A stretch of 64,000 nucleotides of DNA, taken from Hyphomicrobiales bacterium. Its GTDB lineage: Bacteria; Pseudomonadota; Alphaproteobacteria; Rhizobiales; Rhizobiaceae. The notes beneath the pieces are model-generated. The model was not told where the DNA came from. It saw only the letters and a program-made list of their open reading frames with translations, and searched no databases. The stretch covers positions 143,473-207,472 of the forward strand of contig UCNE01000003.1 in assembly GCA_900473685.1 (NCBI GenBank), given 5' to 3'. The translations under genes were made by a program, and so were the position numbers. This document shows positions 33,489 to 43,969 of the stretch, piece after piece; positions within the stretch are counted from its first letter, which is position 1; every line of letters starts with the position of its first letter.

Positions 33489-36400
33489 TCAGAAGTAGCT
33501 CTGCAGCGTGCGCACTTCCAGGCTTCCGGCCTTCAAGGCCTTGATCGCCCGGGCAGCTGCTTCGGCACCCGCCATCGTCGTGTAATACGGCACCTTCTGC
33601 ATCAGCGTCGCACGGCGCAGCGATTTCGAGTCCGAGATCGCCTTGTTTGAGTCCGTCGTGTTGATGACGAGATGGACCTGGCGGTTGCGGATGGCGTCCT
33701 CGATATGCGGGCGGCCTTCCTGAACCTTGTTGATCTTGATGGCCGTAATACCGTTTTCCCCGAGGAAGCGGGCGGTGCCGCCGGTTGCCATCACCTTGAA
33801 ACCAATGTCAGTGAGGATGCGGATGGCGGGCAGGACCCGTTCCTTGTCCTCGTCGCGCACTGAAACAAATACTGTGCCTTCGCGCGGCAGGTCGACGCCG
33901 GCGCCGAGCTGGGCCTTGGCAAAGGCCAGCGCAAAATCGGTGTCGAGGCCGATGACTTCGCCGGTCGAGCGCATTTCCGGGCCGAGCAGGATGTCGACGC
34001 CGGGGAAACGGGCAAACGGGAAGACCGCTTCCTTGACGGCGATGTGGTTCAGCTTGCGCGGGTCCGGCTTCTTGCCATAGGCGGCAATGGCGTCGTCAAG
34101 CTTTTCGCCGGCCATGATGCGGGCAGCGATCTTGGCGATCGGCGCACCGATGGTCTTGGCGACGAACGGCACGGTGCGCGAGGCACGTGGGTTGACTTCG
34201 AGCACGTAGATCGTGCCGTCCTTGATGGCGTACTGGACATTCATCAGGCCACCGACCTTGAGGGCCTTGGCCATCGCCTTGGTCTGGCGCTCGAGTTCGT
34301 CGACGATCTCGTCGGACAGCGTGTAGACCGGCAGCGAGCAGGCGCTATCGCCGGAGTGAATGCCGGCTTCCTCGATATGCTCCATGATGCCCGAAACGAA
34401 CACCGTCTCGCCATCGCAAAGCGCATCGACATCGACTTCGACGGCATTGGTCAGGTAGCTGTCGAACAGCAGCGGGTTCTTGCCGAGCAGCGTATTGATC
34501 TGGCCGGTCTTGTCGTTCGGGTAACGCTGCTTGATATCTTCAGGCACCAGTTCCGGCACGGTGTCGAGCAGGTAGGTCTGCAGCATTGATTCCGAATGGA
34601 TGATCTGCATGGCGCGGCCGCCCAGAACATAGGACGGGCGCACGACCAGCGGGAAGCCGATTTCGGATGCGACGAGGCGGGCCTGCTCGACCGAATAGGC
34701 GATGCCGTTGTTCGGCTGGTTGAGGTCGAGCTTCATCAGAAGCTTCTGGAACCGGTCGCGGTCTTCGGCGAGATCGATCATATCCGGCGCCGTGCCGAGG
34801 ATCGGGATGCCGTTCTTTTCGAGCGCTTCGGCGAGCTTCAGCGGCGTCTGGCCACCGAACTGGACGATGACGCCGTGCAACTCGCCGTTTTCCTGTTCGG
34901 CGCGCAGGATTTCGATGACGTCTTCGGCGGTCAGCGGCTCGAAATAGAGCCGATCGGATGTGTCATAGTCGGTCGAGACGGTTTCCGGGTTGCAGTTGAT
35001 CATGATCGCTTCGTAGCCGGCATCTTTCAGCGCGAAGGCGGCGTGGCAGCAGCAATAGTCGAACTCGATGCCCTGGCCGATACGGTTCGGACCACCGCCG
35101 AGGATGACGACCTTCTTGCGGTCGGAAATCTGCGCTTCGGAGCGTGCTTTCCCATCAAACGGCGTCTCGTAGGTCGAGTACATGTAGGCGGTCGGCGAGG
35201 CGAATTCGGCGGCGCAGGTGTCGATGCGCTTGAAGACCGGGCGCACGTTGAGGCGGTTGCGCCGTTCGGCGACTTCCTTCGGACGGCTCTTGGAGAGCGT
35301 GGCGAGGCGGGCGTCGGAAAAGCCCATGGCCTTCAGCATGCGCAGGTTTTCGGCGTCGTCCGGCAGGCCGTGCTCGCGCACGCGGGCTTCCATGTCGACG
35401 ATCGCCTTGAACTGGGCGATGAACCACGGGTCGATTTTCGAGCCGTCGTGCACATCGGCTTCCGACATGCCCATGCGCAGCGCCTGGGCGACCATGCGCA
35501 GGCGGTCCGGCGTCGGCGTGCCGATGGCGGCGCGGATGGCGTTGTGGTTGTCACCACTGTCTTCGAGGCCCGGAATCTCGATCTCGTCGAGACCGGTCAA
35601 GCCGGTTTCGAGACCGCGCAGGGCCTTCTGCAGCGATTCGGCAAAGGTGCGGCCGATCGCCATGACTTCGCCGACCGACTTCATCGCCGTCGTCAGCGTC
35701 GTGCCAGCGCCGGGGAACTTTTCAAAGGCAAACCGTGGGATCTTGGTGACGACGTAATCGATCGATGGTTCGAACGAGGCCGGCGTCGCGCCGCCGGTAA
35801 TATCGTTGTCGAGTTCGTCGAGCGTGTAGCCGACAGCGAGCTTGGCGGCGATCTTGGCGATCGGGAAGCCGGTGGCCTTCGAGGCAAGTGCCGACGAGCG
35901 CGAAACGCGCGGGTTCATCTCGATGACGACGAGGCGGCCATTTTCCGGATTGACGGCGAACTGCACGTTCGAGCCGCCGGTCTCGACGCCGATCTCGCGC
36001 AGAACCGCGATCGAGGCGTTGCGCATGATCTGGTATTCTTTGTCGGTCAGCGTCAGGGCAGGGGCAACCGTGATCGAGTCGCCCGTGTGCACGCCCATCG
36101 GGTCGATGTTCTCGATCGAGCAGATGATGATGCAGTTGTCCGCCGTATCGCGGACCACTTCCATCTCGTATTCCTTCCAGCCGAGCACCGATTCTTCGAT
36201 CAGAACTTCGGTGGTCGGCGAAGCGTCGAGGCCGGAATTGATGATCTCGAAGAATTCCGAACGGTTGTAGGCAATGCCGCCGCCGGTGCCGCCCATGGTG
36301 AAGGACGGGCGGATGATGGCCGGCAGACCAATGGTGTCGAGCGCCTGTGCGCCGATCGCCATAGCATGGCTCATGTAGCGCTGCTTGCGGTCGGTCTCGC

Positions 36401-36974
36401 CGAGGTTCCACTGGTTTTCCAGCTCGTCCAGGGCCTTGTCGAGGTCAGTGCCGCTCAGCTGCGCCTTCAGCTTGTCGCGCTCGGCGACATGGACCTTGCG
36501 GTCGGCGTCCTTGATTTCGGTGGCGTTGGCGAGCAGCGATTTCGGGGTTTCCAGCCCGATGCGCTGCATGGCTTCGCGGAACAGGGCGCGGTCTTCGGCC
36601 ATGTCGATGGCGGCCGGCTTGGCGCCGATCATCTCGACATTGTAGCGGTCGAGCACGCCCATGCGCTTCAGGGAGAGTGCGGTGTTGAGCGCCGTCTGGC
36701 CGCCCATTGTCGGCAAAAGCGCGTCCGGGCGTTCCTTGGCGATGATCTTGGCGACGACTTCCGGCGTGATCGGCTCGACATAGGTGGCATCTGCCATGTC
36801 CGGGTCGGTCATGATGGTGGCGGGGTTGGAGTTGACCAGGATGACCCGGTAGCCTTCCTCGCGCAGCGCCTTGCAGGCCTGGGTGCCGGAATAATCGAAC
36901 TCGCAAGCCTGGCCGATGACGATCGGACCCGCGCCGATGATGAGGATCGATTTGATGTCTTGGCGCTTTGGCAT
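33489..36974 (-). CDS. carB: Carbamoyl-phosphate synthase large subunit
   Basis: The 1161-residue protein has two homologous ATP-grasp halves and a C-terminal MGS-like allosteric domain (from about residue 1020, [17 protein letters not shown]). The first half starts [24 protein letters not shown]; the second repeat starts [20 protein letters not shown]. It makes carbamoyl phosphate for arginine and pyrimidine synthesis with CarA. It is about 90 residues longer than the E. coli protein, as in other rhizobia. ATG 36974 begins [11 protein letters not shown]; the frame is open ten codons upstream. Confidence 0.97.
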   Translation of the reverse strand: MPKRQDIKSILIIGAGPIVIGQACEFDYSGTQACKALREEGYRVILVNSNPATIMTDPDMADATYVEPITPEVVAKIIAKERPDALLPTMGGQTALNTALSLKRMGVLDRYNVEMIGAKPAAIDMAEDRALFREAMQRIGLETPKSLLANATEIKDADRKVHVAERDKLKAQLSGTDLDKALDELENQWNLGETDRKQRYMSHAMAIGAQALDTIGLPAIIRPSFTMGGTGGGIAYNRSEFFEIINSGLDASPTTEVLIEESVLGWKEYEMEVVRDTADNCIIICSIENIDPMGVHTGDSITVAPALTLTDKEYQIMRNASIAVLREIGVETGGSNVQFAVNPENGRLVVIEMNPRVSRSSALASKATGFPIAKIAAKLAVGYTLDELDNDITGGATPASFEPSIDYVVTKIPRFAFEKFPGAGTTLTTAMKSVGEVMAIGRTFAESLQKALRGLETGLTGLDEIEIPGLEDSGDNHNAIRAAIGTPTPDRLRMVAQALRMGMSEADVHDGSKIDPWFIAQFKAIVDMEARVREHGLPDDAENLRMLKAMGFSDARLATLSKSRPKEVAERRNRLNVRPVFKRIDTCAAEFASPTAYMYSTYETPFDGKARSEAQISDRKKVVILGGGPNRIGQGIEFDYCCCHAAFALKDAGYEAIMINCNPETVSTDYDTSDRLYFEPLTAEDVIEILRAEQENGELHGVIVQFGGQTPLKLAEALEKNGIPILGTAPDMIDLAEDRDRFQKLLMKLDLNQPNNGIAYSVEQARLVASEIGFPLVVRPSYVLGGRAMQIIHSESMLQTYLLDTVPELVPEDIKQRYPNDKTGQINTLLGKNPLLFDSYLTNAVEVDVDALCDGETVFVSGIMEHIEEAGIHSGDSACSLPVYTLSDEIVDELERQTKAMAKALKVGGLMNVQYAIKDGTIYVLEVNPRASRTVPFVAKTIGAPIAKIAARIMAGEKLDDAIAAYGKKPDPRKLNHIAVKEAVFPFARFPGVDILLGPEMRSTGEVIGLDTDFALAFAKAQLGAGVDLPREGTVFVSVRDEDKERVLPAIRILTDIGFKVMATGGTARFLGENGITAIKINKVQEGRPHIEDAIRNRQVHLVINTTDSNKAISDSKSLRRATLMQKVPYYTTMAGAEAAARAIKALKAGSLEVRTLQSYF

Positions 36975-37204
36975 GGGTTCTATCCGCTTTTTCCGGCTGC
37001 GCAAAAAACCGGCCAGGGTGGGAGATCACCGGTCGGGTTGCGAAGGCTTGGTATTTTCAGGCTAGAAGCGGCTTATAGGGAAATGTGACGCAAAGCGGAA
37101 CCCCGAAAATGCGGGAATCGACAGGAAAGTTCGCGTGTTTTCCTGTCGCGGCGTCCGTTGCGAAGTTCGGTTTGCCGGGAATTGGCAACCCGGCGGGCGA
37201 GCGC

Positions 37205-38614
37205 TTACGGAATCGCGAAAATGCCGATCTCACCGGTAATTCCACGCAGGGCGACATTGTGCGATGCCGGCGTCACGCCGCGCTGCGTCAATAGGTGCAG
37301 GGCACGCTGGTCTTGCAGGACGGAGCCGGTGGCGAAGATTTCGCGCGACGTGGCGAGATGCTGTACCCGCGAGGCGATGTTGACGGTCTGGCCGAAATAA
37401 TCCTGCCGTTCGTTCAGGCTAACCGCAATGCACGGTCCTTCATGGATGCCGATCTTCAACAGCAGGTCCTCGTTGCCATGCTCTTCGTTGAGTTTGCGCA
37501 TCGCATCGCGCATCCGCATGGCGGCGGCCACGGCACGGTCCGGCGTTGGGAAGGTGGCCATCACGGCATCGCCGATCGTTTTGACGACGGCGCCTGCCTC
37601 GGCACCAACAATCTCGTTCAAGATGCTGAAATGAGTCTTCACTAGGTCGAAGGCGGCGAGGTCGCCAACGCGCTCGTAAAGCTCGGTCGAGCCACGCAAG
37701 TCGGTGAAAAGAAAGGTGAGACTAGTGATCTTCAGCCGCTGATCGACGTCGATCGTATCGGTGCGATAGATGTCGCGGAACGTCTGGTTGGTGAGCAGGC
37801 GCTTGGCGGTGAGAAACGGGCGGCGGCGTCCGAGCAGATCGTGCAGCGCGTCATTTGCCAGGCACACCGACGGCAATGTCCGGACCCCGGTGTGATTCTC
37901 GACCATGATCCGCACCGGCCCCGGCCGCAATTCCAGCGTCTCGCGATGCTGGAAAGACCTGTCGAAGACGAGCGAAAGGTTCGTTCGTTCCCTGGTTGGC
38001 TCGCCCTTCACGTCGATGAATTGTGCGGCATGGGTGACCGGCTCAAACACCATCACGAACCCCTCCGGCAACTGCAGCGAGATGACCGCTTTTTCGCCGG
38101 GTGGCAGTTCAAGTGCTTCGAGAACGAACTCGTCGACCTTCGCCTCGTAATCGTCTTCCGGCATGTCGATGCCCGAACCCCAGTAGATCTGGCGGAAATA
38201 TTCCAGCGGCGGCAGTTCGTGGGGATTGTGGGCTTCGATGTGGCGCACGCGCGGATTGACGGTGAAGGTCACCTCGACCATCTCGTCGAGCGTCGGCTCG
38301 TAACCGGCGGCACAGAGCGCGCAGATATATTGTTCGCTCTGCACGGTCTTGAGCGAGGTATTGGCATCGAGCACACCGCCGCACCCCGGACAAAGCACGT
38401 TCCACGACATCTCGAACAGGCCGAGCCGCGATGCGTGCAGAAACCCGTTGATCGCGTGTTCTTCGTCAAATCCCTCCGCTGCCGCAAAGGCTAGCGCGTT
38501 GACGCGGCCAAGCTTGCGGTCCGGCGCGTTGTGGACGAGCCGTTCGATGGCATCGACGATATCGGGCCGTGCCGATTGGCGCAGCGCCGCAAACAGAGGC
38601 TGGGTGTCGCTCAT
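37205..38614 (-). CDS. Class III adenylate/guanylate cyclase with DUF5939-like N-terminus
   Basis: The 469-residue protein has an N-terminal region with two CxxC pairs (Cys75/78 and Cys98/101), probably a zinc ribbon, and a central beta-rich DUF5939-like part. The C-terminal class III cyclase domain starts near residue 300. The two metal aspartates, Asp305 in FTDLRGSTE and Asp349 in TIGDAVMATF, are 44 residues apart as required. It should make cyclic nucleotide; what the N-terminus senses is unknown. It is upstream of carB on the same strand, 230 bases away. Confidence 0.88.
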   Translation of the reverse strand: MSDTQPLFAALRQSARPDIVDAIERLVHNAPDRKLGRVNALAFAAAEGFDEEHAINGFLHASRLGLFEMSWNVLCPGCGGVLDANTSLKTVQSEQYICALCAAGYEPTLDEMVEVTFTVNPRVRHIEAHNPHELPPLEYFRQIYWGSGIDMPEDDYEAKVDEFVLEALELPPGEKAVISLQLPEGFVMVFEPVTHAAQFIDVKGEPTRERTNLSLVFDRSFQHRETLELRPGPVRIMVENHTGVRTLPSVCLANDALHDLLGRRRPFLTAKRLLTNQTFRDIYRTDTIDVDQRLKITSLTFLFTDLRGSTELYERVGDLAAFDLVKTHFSILNEIVGAEAGAVVKTIGDAVMATFPTPDRAVAAAMRMRDAMRKLNEEHGNEDLLLKIGIHEGPCIAVSLNERQDYFGQTVNIASRVQHLATSREIFATGSVLQDQRALHLLTQRGVTPASHNVALRGITGEIGIFAIP

Positions 38615-38702
38615 CCGTCCAGTCTACACCAAATCCGGCTTGCTGACAGCGGATTGCTGCGCATCGGGCAACCGCGCCGGCGCAAAAAATGCGGCTGGCC
38701 CG

Positions 38703-39068
38703 TCAGGCCGCCTTGATCAGTGGCCTGCGTATCTTTGCTTCAACCGGCTCGGCCCGCGCATCCGCATTCTCTTCCCACCAGTCGCCGAGCGCGTCGATCA
38801 ACGGTACCAGTGCCAGGCCTGATGCCGTCAGGTCGTAATCGACCCGCAGCGGATAGCCGGAAAAGGCCGTACGCCTGACAATGCCGGCTTTTTCCAGCTT
38901 GCGCAGTTCCAGCGCCAGTATTCGGTGCGACAGCGTTGGGTTGTCGCGCTGCAGATCGCTGAACCGCTTGGTGCCGTCCTTTAGATAATAGAGCAGCAAT
39001 GTCGGCCAGCGGCCGCTCAGCACGCGCATGGTCTCTTCGATCGGGCAGCGTGAGACGACGTCTTTCAT
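38703..39068 (-). CDS. HxlR-family transcriptional regulator
   Basis: The 121-residue winged helix protein has RCPIEETMRVLSGRWPTLLL at the N-terminus and the recognition region TLSHRILALELRKLEKAGIV. The N-terminal cysteine (residue 8) is at the position used for electrophile or redox sensing in HxlR/QorR/HypR proteins. It is divergent from a glutathione S-transferase gene with a 111-base gap, so control of that gene is likely. Confidence 0.9.
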   Translation of the reverse strand: MKDVVSRCPIEETMRVLSGRWPTLLLYYLKDGTKRFSDLQRDNPTLSHRILALELRKLEKAGIVRRTAFSGYPLRVDYDLTASGLALVPLIDALGDWWEENADARAEPVEAKIRRPLIKAA

Positions 39069-39179
39069 CGGGCGATCCTGGTTACAAAAGAGTGCGTAAT
39101 TTACATGGGGCCGCCAATGGTTAGGGTCAACCATCGCTGCTCAGCGCCATCATCAATATCAGAAAGAGATACCAAAAAA

Positions 39180-39884
39180 ATGGAACCTATTCTCATTCAC
39201 GGCTTCCCGCTTGGAAGCTCGATGGGGCTTGTCGCTGCGTTTGAAAAAGTGGGCCAACCCTACCGCCTCTGCCGCGTCGACATGCTCAGCGAGATGAAGA
39301 CCGATGCCTATGCCCGGCTAAACGGCCGCCAGGAAACGCCGGTGCTGATCACCGACAGAGGCGCTGTTCTGACAGAAACCATGGCGATTGCCGGCTGGCT
39401 TGCAGCCCGCGATACCCAGCACCGCATCAGTTTTGATCCCCGCTCGCCGCAGGCAGACCGAATGCAGCAGCTGATGGCCTTCATCAATACCGGCTTCACT
39501 GGCGCTTTCGGGCCATTGTGGGTCGCGCTTGAGTCTGAAGGCGAGACGCCGGAGACACTGGCGTTTCTGCGTGCGTTCGGCCGCAAATCCGTTGCGGAGC
39601 GCCACGAAAAACTCGAGGCGATGATCGGCGATACGCCGTTTCTGGCGGGTGACCGCCTGAGTTTGGCGGATACGACGCTGATCGGTGTCGCCCGCTGGGC
39701 CGAATTCCATCAGGCCATCGATCCCAAGGCTTATCCAAAGCTGGCAGCGCTTCGCCGCCGGATCGAAGCCGAACCGGTGGTGCAATATGCCGTCGCGGTC
39801 GAGGATGGCGAGACACCGGCAGGCTCCGGCGCCTGCGTCGGCCATGTGCCTCTGGCCGAGGTCATCGCCCGCTTCGCTGCCTGA
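39180..39884 (+). CDS. Glutathione S-transferase family protein
   Basis: The 234-residue protein has a thioredoxin-like N-domain with GRQETPVLITDRGAVLTETM (cis-proline and glutathione gamma-Glu contact) and a helical C-domain with FLAGDRLSLADTTLIGVARW, the N-capping box of GSTs. It conjugates or reduces electrophiles with glutathione; the substrate is unknown. It is divergent from the HxlR gene. ATG 39180 follows a purine-rich but weak ribosome site. Confidence 0.9.
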   Translation: MEPILIHGFPLGSSMGLVAAFEKVGQPYRLCRVDMLSEMKTDAYARLNGRQETPVLITDRGAVLTETMAIAGWLAARDTQHRISFDPRSPQADRMQQLMAFINTGFTGAFGPLWVALESEGETPETLAFLRAFGRKSVAERHEKLEAMIGDTPFLAGDRLSLADTTLIGVARWAEFHQAIDPKAYPKLAALRRRIEAEPVVQYAVAVEDGETPAGSGACVGHVPLAEVIARFAA

Positions 39885-39952
39885 TCCGGCTCCGACCGGC
39901 TCATGCGGCCGCAGGGCTTTCTTGTAGAGCCTGCGGCGGCACCGGGCCGGGG

Positions 39953-40975
39953 TTAGCGCGCCACCACCAGCACCTTGACTTCGCCTGCCGCCGGGGGATT
40001 GCGGATCACCTCCGGCGCTTCCTCCAGTGTGATCGTGCGTGAGATCAGCTTTTCCACGTTGATCACCCCGGATGCCACCAGATCGGCAGCGCGGCGGTGG
40101 GTGAACGGGTTGATGAACGAGCCGAGCACCTTGAGTTCGCGGAACAGAATGTCGAACGGTTCGACCCGAACCGTCTCGCCTTGTGCCATCACCCCGAGAA
40201 TGACGACGGTGCCACCGGCCTTGGCCAGCCGGGTGGATTGCTCGACCGTCGCCGCGACACCGGCGCATTCGATCACCACGTCGACCCCGCCGGGGACAAG
40301 TCCGCCCGGTCCGGTGACGGCTTCAATGAGGTCGCCGGCCGAGGGATTGATGCTGGCCGTTGCGCCCAGCTCCTCGGCCAGCTTCCGTTTGGCCTCCTGC
40401 CGGGTCGAGAGAATGACGGTCGTTGCCCCCGCCAGCCGCGCCAGCTGCACGGTCAGCAGACCGATGACGCCACCGCCGAGCACGACGACCGAGGAGCCTG
40501 CCTTGATCTCCGCCATGTCGATGCCGTGCAGGCAGCAGGCGAGGGGCTCGCAAAACGCGCCGTGGGTTGCGGGCATGTCGAGCGGGATCTCGAACGCCTG
40601 CTTTTGCGGCACGATGACATAATCGGCAAACCCACCCTCGCGGCTGATGCCGATGGCCTTCAGGTTGCGGCAGAGATTGACCCGGCCTGCCTGGCATTGC
40701 GGGCAGCGGCCGCAGGAAATGTTTGGATCACCGGTAATGCGGGCGCCAAGCTTGAAGCCTTTCACATCAGCGCCGATTGCCTCGACGATACCGCAGAATT
40801 CATGGCCGAGCGTCACCGGTGGCGTCGATGGAAATTCGCCGTGCAGCAGGTGGCGGTCGGTGCCGCAGATGCCGCAGGCCTCGACCCGGACCAGAAGGTC
40901 GTCCGGCCCTGGAACCGGCATCTCGATCTCGCGCACGAAAAGATTGCCGATCGATTCCAGGCGCATGGCTTTCAT
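39953..40975 (-). CDS. Zinc-dependent alcohol/polyol dehydrogenase (MDR family)
   Basis: The 340-residue medium-chain dehydrogenase has the catalytic zinc site CGICGTDRHLLHGEF and GHEFCGIVEAIG. The structural zinc cysteines are in CGRCPQCQAGRVNLC, and the cofactor motif is VLGGGVIGLL. The layout is that of sorbitol/threonine/L-iditol-type dehydrogenases; the substrate is open. ATG 40975 follows GGGAGGAACG. Confidence 0.92.
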   Translation of the reverse strand: MKAMRLESIGNLFVREIEMPVPGPDDLLVRVEACGICGTDRHLLHGEFPSTPPVTLGHEFCGIVEAIGADVKGFKLGARITGDPNISCGRCPQCQAGRVNLCRNLKAIGISREGGFADYVIVPQKQAFEIPLDMPATHGAFCEPLACCLHGIDMAEIKAGSSVVVLGGGVIGLLTVQLARLAGATTVILSTRQEAKRKLAEELGATASINPSAGDLIEAVTGPGGLVPGGVDVVIECAGVAATVEQSTRLAKAGGTVVILGVMAQGETVRVEPFDILFRELKVLGSFINPFTHRRAADLVASGVINVEKLISRTITLEEAPEVIRNPPAAGEVKVLVVAR

Positions 40976-41162
40976 TGTCGCGTTCCTCCCAAAACAATGG
41001 CGGCCATACTGGCATGGCTTTTCACTGGCTGCCAACGGCCGGTTTGAATTTTAGCGACTGAAAAACTTTATCATTTTGGTCTTGTACAAAATCGTGTCTG
41101 GCGCGTTATATGGTCCTGAAAAGCTTGATAGCCTTGAGCGGCTAAGACGGGGAGACCAGATC

Positions 41163-42098
41163 ATGGAATGGAAGGGCCGGCGCCAATCGGGCAATGTCGA
41201 GGACGAGCGCGGAGCGGGTCCGGTGCGGGGCGGCATGGGCGGAAATCCGTTCGGCCGTGGCGGTGGTTTCCGCCTGCCGACCGGCGGTGGCGGCCGTGGC
41301 GGTGGCATGAGCATCGGCACGATCATCTTTCTCGTCGCCATCTATTTCGTCTTGAAGATGATGGGCATCGACATGCTGCAGGTGCTCGACGGTGGCCAGT
41401 CGACCGGCCAGTCCGGCTACGAGCAGACCGAGTCGCAATCGCCGCAGGGTTCCGCCGCCGAGGAAGAGACTAAGGCGTTCGTCTCCACCGTTCTGGCCGA
41501 GACCGAAGACACCTGGAACGGCATCTTCCAGGCGAGTGGTCAAACCTATGTCGAGCCGAAGCTGGTTCTCTTCCGCGACGGTATCAATTCGGCCTGTGGC
41601 ACGGCCTCGTCGGCCAGCGGTCCGTTCTATTGCCCGGGTGATCAGAAGGTCTATCTCGACATGGCCTTCTTCGATGAGCTGGCCCAGAAATTTGGCGCAG
41701 CCGGCGATTTCGCCGAGGCCTATGTCATTGCCCACGAGGTTGGCCATCACGTGCAGAACCTGCTCGGCATCCTGCCGAAGGTGAACGCGCAGCGCCAGCG
41801 CATGAGCGAAGCCGATTCCAATCAGATGTCGGTGCGGGTGGAATTGCAGGCGGATTGCTTCGCCGGCATCTGGGGCAAATATACCGAGCAGAAGGGGCTT
41901 CTCGAACAGGGCGACCTTGAGGAGGCGCTCAACGCTGCCAAGCAGATCGGCGACGATACGCTGCAGAAGCGGACCCAGGGCTATGTGGTCCCTGAAAGCT
42001 TCAACCACGGGACTTCGGCCCAGCGCTCGACCTGGTTTAAGCGCGGCTTCGACACCGGCAAGCTATCCGCCTGCGATACGTTCAACAGCAATATCTGA
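41163..42098 (+). CDS. Neutral zinc metallopeptidase, YpfJ family
   Basis: The 311-residue protein has a glycine/arginine-rich N-terminus (about 1-45) and one membrane segment (about 47-65, SIGTIIFLVAIYFVLKMMGI). The extracytoplasmic zincin domain has HEVGHH at residues 191-196. C-terminal ADCFAGIWGKY and WFKRGFDTGK motifs match PF04228. Function in the cell is not established. GGGGAG precedes ATG 41163. A strong terminator follows. Confidence 0.92.
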   Translation: MEWKGRRQSGNVEDERGAGPVRGGMGGNPFGRGGGFRLPTGGGGRGGGMSIGTIIFLVAIYFVLKMMGIDMLQVLDGGQSTGQSGYEQTESQSPQGSAAEEETKAFVSTVLAETEDTWNGIFQASGQTYVEPKLVLFRDGINSACGTASSASGPFYCPGDQKVYLDMAFFDELAQKFGAAGDFAEAYVIAHEVGHHVQNLLGILPKVNAQRQRMSEADSNQMSVRVELQADCFAGIWGKYTEQKGLLEQGDLEEALNAAKQIGDDTLQKRTQGYVVPESFNHGTSAQRSTWFKRGFDTGKLSACDTFNSNI

Positions 42099-42106
42099 GC
42101 AAACCG

Positions 42107-42139
42107 CGGCGCGTCCCTTTGCGGGCGCGCCGTTTTTTT
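42107..42139 (+). terminator. Terminator after the metallopeptidase gene
   Basis: CGGCGCG (42107-42113) pairs with CGCGCCG (42126-42132), with an inner CCC/GGG pair, followed by seven T. Confidence 0.9.
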
Positions 42140-42269
42140 ACGATAGGCTTGAAAAAATCCCGTCCGCCGTAGCAGGGGTGATCGCAAAAGCAACGGGATA
42201 GCCTATATCTCCTGAATAAGACGGCACCGACGGCAAACCCGGCCGGGTGGTCACTGAAGGAGAATACAG

Positions 42270-42605
42270 ATGCGGAAACTCATACCCCTGACAGTTGCGG
42301 CTGCGGCGCTCGTTTTATCGGCCGTGCCGTCTGCCTATGCGACCGAAACAATCGGTACCATCCTGTTCGGCCATCCCATGGAGCCCGGTATAGCCGTTGT
42401 CATGGTGAGGTCCGGCGATCGCGGCGGTGATCGCGCCCCGGCGATCTTCCGTGATCCATCCGCAGAGATGCGCGCACGGGCACAGGCGGAAATTGCCTCC
42501 AATCCGGTGATCAAGGCGTCCCTGGAACGCCGCAATATCCGGGCGCACAATGTGCTCGCCATCCAAACCGCGCTGGATGGCAGCAAGATCATTTATGCAC
42601 GATGA
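42270..42605 (+). CDS. Small secreted protein, tandem paralogue 1
   Basis: The 111-residue protein has a signal peptide ending SAYA (about residue 24). A beta-like GTILFG...AVVMVRSGDR region follows, then a conserved end NIRAHNVLAIQTALDGSKII. It is related along its length to the gene at 42658. No family is known to me. GAAGGAGAA lies before the ATG. Confidence 0.78.
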   Translation: MRKLIPLTVAAAALVLSAVPSAYATETIGTILFGHPMEPGIAVVMVRSGDRGGDRAPAIFRDPSAEMRARAQAEIASNPVIKASLERRNIRAHNVLAIQTALDGSKIIYAR

Positions 42606-42657
42606 TATTGGCCTGTTGCGCCTGGCCGCAACCGTTGCCTCCTGAAGGAGAAAGACA

Positions 42658-43008
42658 GTGAAGAAGATCGTCACGCTTGTCCTTGCCGCCGCCCTTTTGG
42701 CTCCCGCCGGTGCTGGTCTTTCGACGGGAGCCGCCTATGCCCAAAGGGCGCCGACGGCCCGCCAGGCCGCCAACACCAATCCCCGCGTCACGGTGATTAT
42801 CATCCGCGATTATATCGGCCCGGACGATTTCCAGCAGGTGCCGCGCACCTACCGTTATCCGTCGGCGCAAACCTATGCCAAGGGGCAGGAAGAAATCCGC
42901 AACACCCCCAACATTCGTGCGGCTCTACAGAAGCGCGGCATTCCGGCGCGCAACGTCAATGGCGTCCAGACCGCCTTCAACGGCGGCAAGATTGTTTACG
43001 TGAAGTGA
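42658..43008 (+). CDS. Small secreted protein, tandem paralogue 2
   Basis: The 116-residue protein starts at GTG 42658 (GAAGGAGAAAGACA before it, almost the same leader as paralogue 1). The signal peptide ends AAYA (about residue 28). The rest parallels paralogue 1: VTVIIIRDY, YPSAQTYAKGQEEIRNTPN, and the C-terminal ARNVNGVQTAFNGGKIVYV. The function is unknown; periplasmic or secreted. Confidence 0.78.
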   Translation: MKKIVTLVLAAALLAPAGAGLSTGAAYAQRAPTARQAANTNPRVTVIIIRDYIGPDDFQQVPRTYRYPSAQTYAKGQEEIRNTPNIRAALQKRGIPARNVNGVQTAFNGGKIVYVK

Positions 43009-43170
43009 TGCGGCGCCGTCCTGTTGCCTGAACATAGCGGCGTGTTCCGGCAACATCGCCGCACATCTGCGAAACGATACCGCGCGCCCGGTTGCTCAAT
43101 TCCCCGGGGGCGTTCAGTCTGATGTCAGTGAACCCATGCATCTCCATGTCATCAAACTGGAGAACATCAC

Positions 43171-43668
43171 GTGGCAAAGCATTCTATCCGAGGCTATTCC
43201 GCCCTTCAGATCACGCTTCACTGGGCTATCGCGATTCTGGTGCTTTTTCAGCTTTTGTTCGGTGAAAGCATGACAGCCGTCGTCGACGCATCCGAAGAGG
43301 GAACAGCGGTCTCGGGTCAGGATCAGTTTCTCGGTTCTGCACATTACTGGGTGGGGCTGGGAGTACTTGGCTTGGTTCTGATCCGTCTTGCCCTCAGGGT
43401 CGTCAGCGGTGTTCCACAGGCGGCGGGAGCCAGAAGCTGGATGTCTGTCGTCGCAAGTGCAACGCACTGGGCCTTTTACGCTCTTCTTGTCGCCATGCCG
43501 GTGACCGGACTTCTAACCTATTTCGACGTCTGGGACCTTGGCGAGGTCCATTCTCTCGGCAAACCCGTCTTCATCATCCTCACCCTCGTCCATGCCGGCG
43601 CCGCACTCTTCCACGCCATCTTTCTGCGCGACGGCACACTGCGCCGCATGATCGAGCCGGTGCGATAG
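43171..43668 (+). CDS. Cytochrome b561
   Basis: The 165-residue protein has four membrane segments with the expected haem histidines: HW in LQITLHWAIAIL, HYWVGLGVLGLVLIRL, HWAFYALLVAMPVTGLL, and HAGAALFHAIF. Members of the CybB type move electrons from quinol at the inner membrane. It starts at GTG 43171 with GGAGAACATCAC upstream. Confidence 0.92.
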   Translation: MAKHSIRGYSALQITLHWAIAILVLFQLLFGESMTAVVDASEEGTAVSGQDQFLGSAHYWVGLGVLGLVLIRLALRVVSGVPQAAGARSWMSVVASATHWAFYALLVAMPVTGLLTYFDVWDLGEVHSLGKPVFIILTLVHAGAALFHAIFLRDGTLRRMIEPVR

Positions 43669-43969
43669 GCTGAAAAGGGGGGCATTTCCTCCCTGTCCTC
43701 GCCCTGTGGCGGGCTGCAGCCGGTGCAAAAGGCTCCTCCGCCAGAACCGCCGCCTCTCGCTGCCCCGCATCCTCTGCCAAAGCGGCCACAAACCCCTGCT
43801 GCCGTGACGGCGTGTCCCGCCGGCGCTCATCAATGTTCCCGAAGCACTCATCACGAACATTGAAATGTTCACGGATTGTTTCCGTCAAAATTTTCCGATA
43901 CAGACGATTTGCCTGTCATGTTCGCGTTCTGTATCCGCGCGCCTCCGGATGCCCGTTAAGGTTTGTTCG
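43669..43969. other. Gene-free interval before the TetA-like exporter
   Basis: Three hundred GC-rich bases with no convincing gene. Minus-strand frames here are arginine-rich chance translations. The promoter of the exporter must lie here but no clear -35/-10 pair was found. Confidence 0.4.

Noticed and set aside
34596..37088. Very long plus-strand frame (830 codons) opposite carB.
   Set aside because: It is the antisense shadow of carB caused by high GC at third positions. The translation is rich in His, Arg, Asp and Gly and has no domain.
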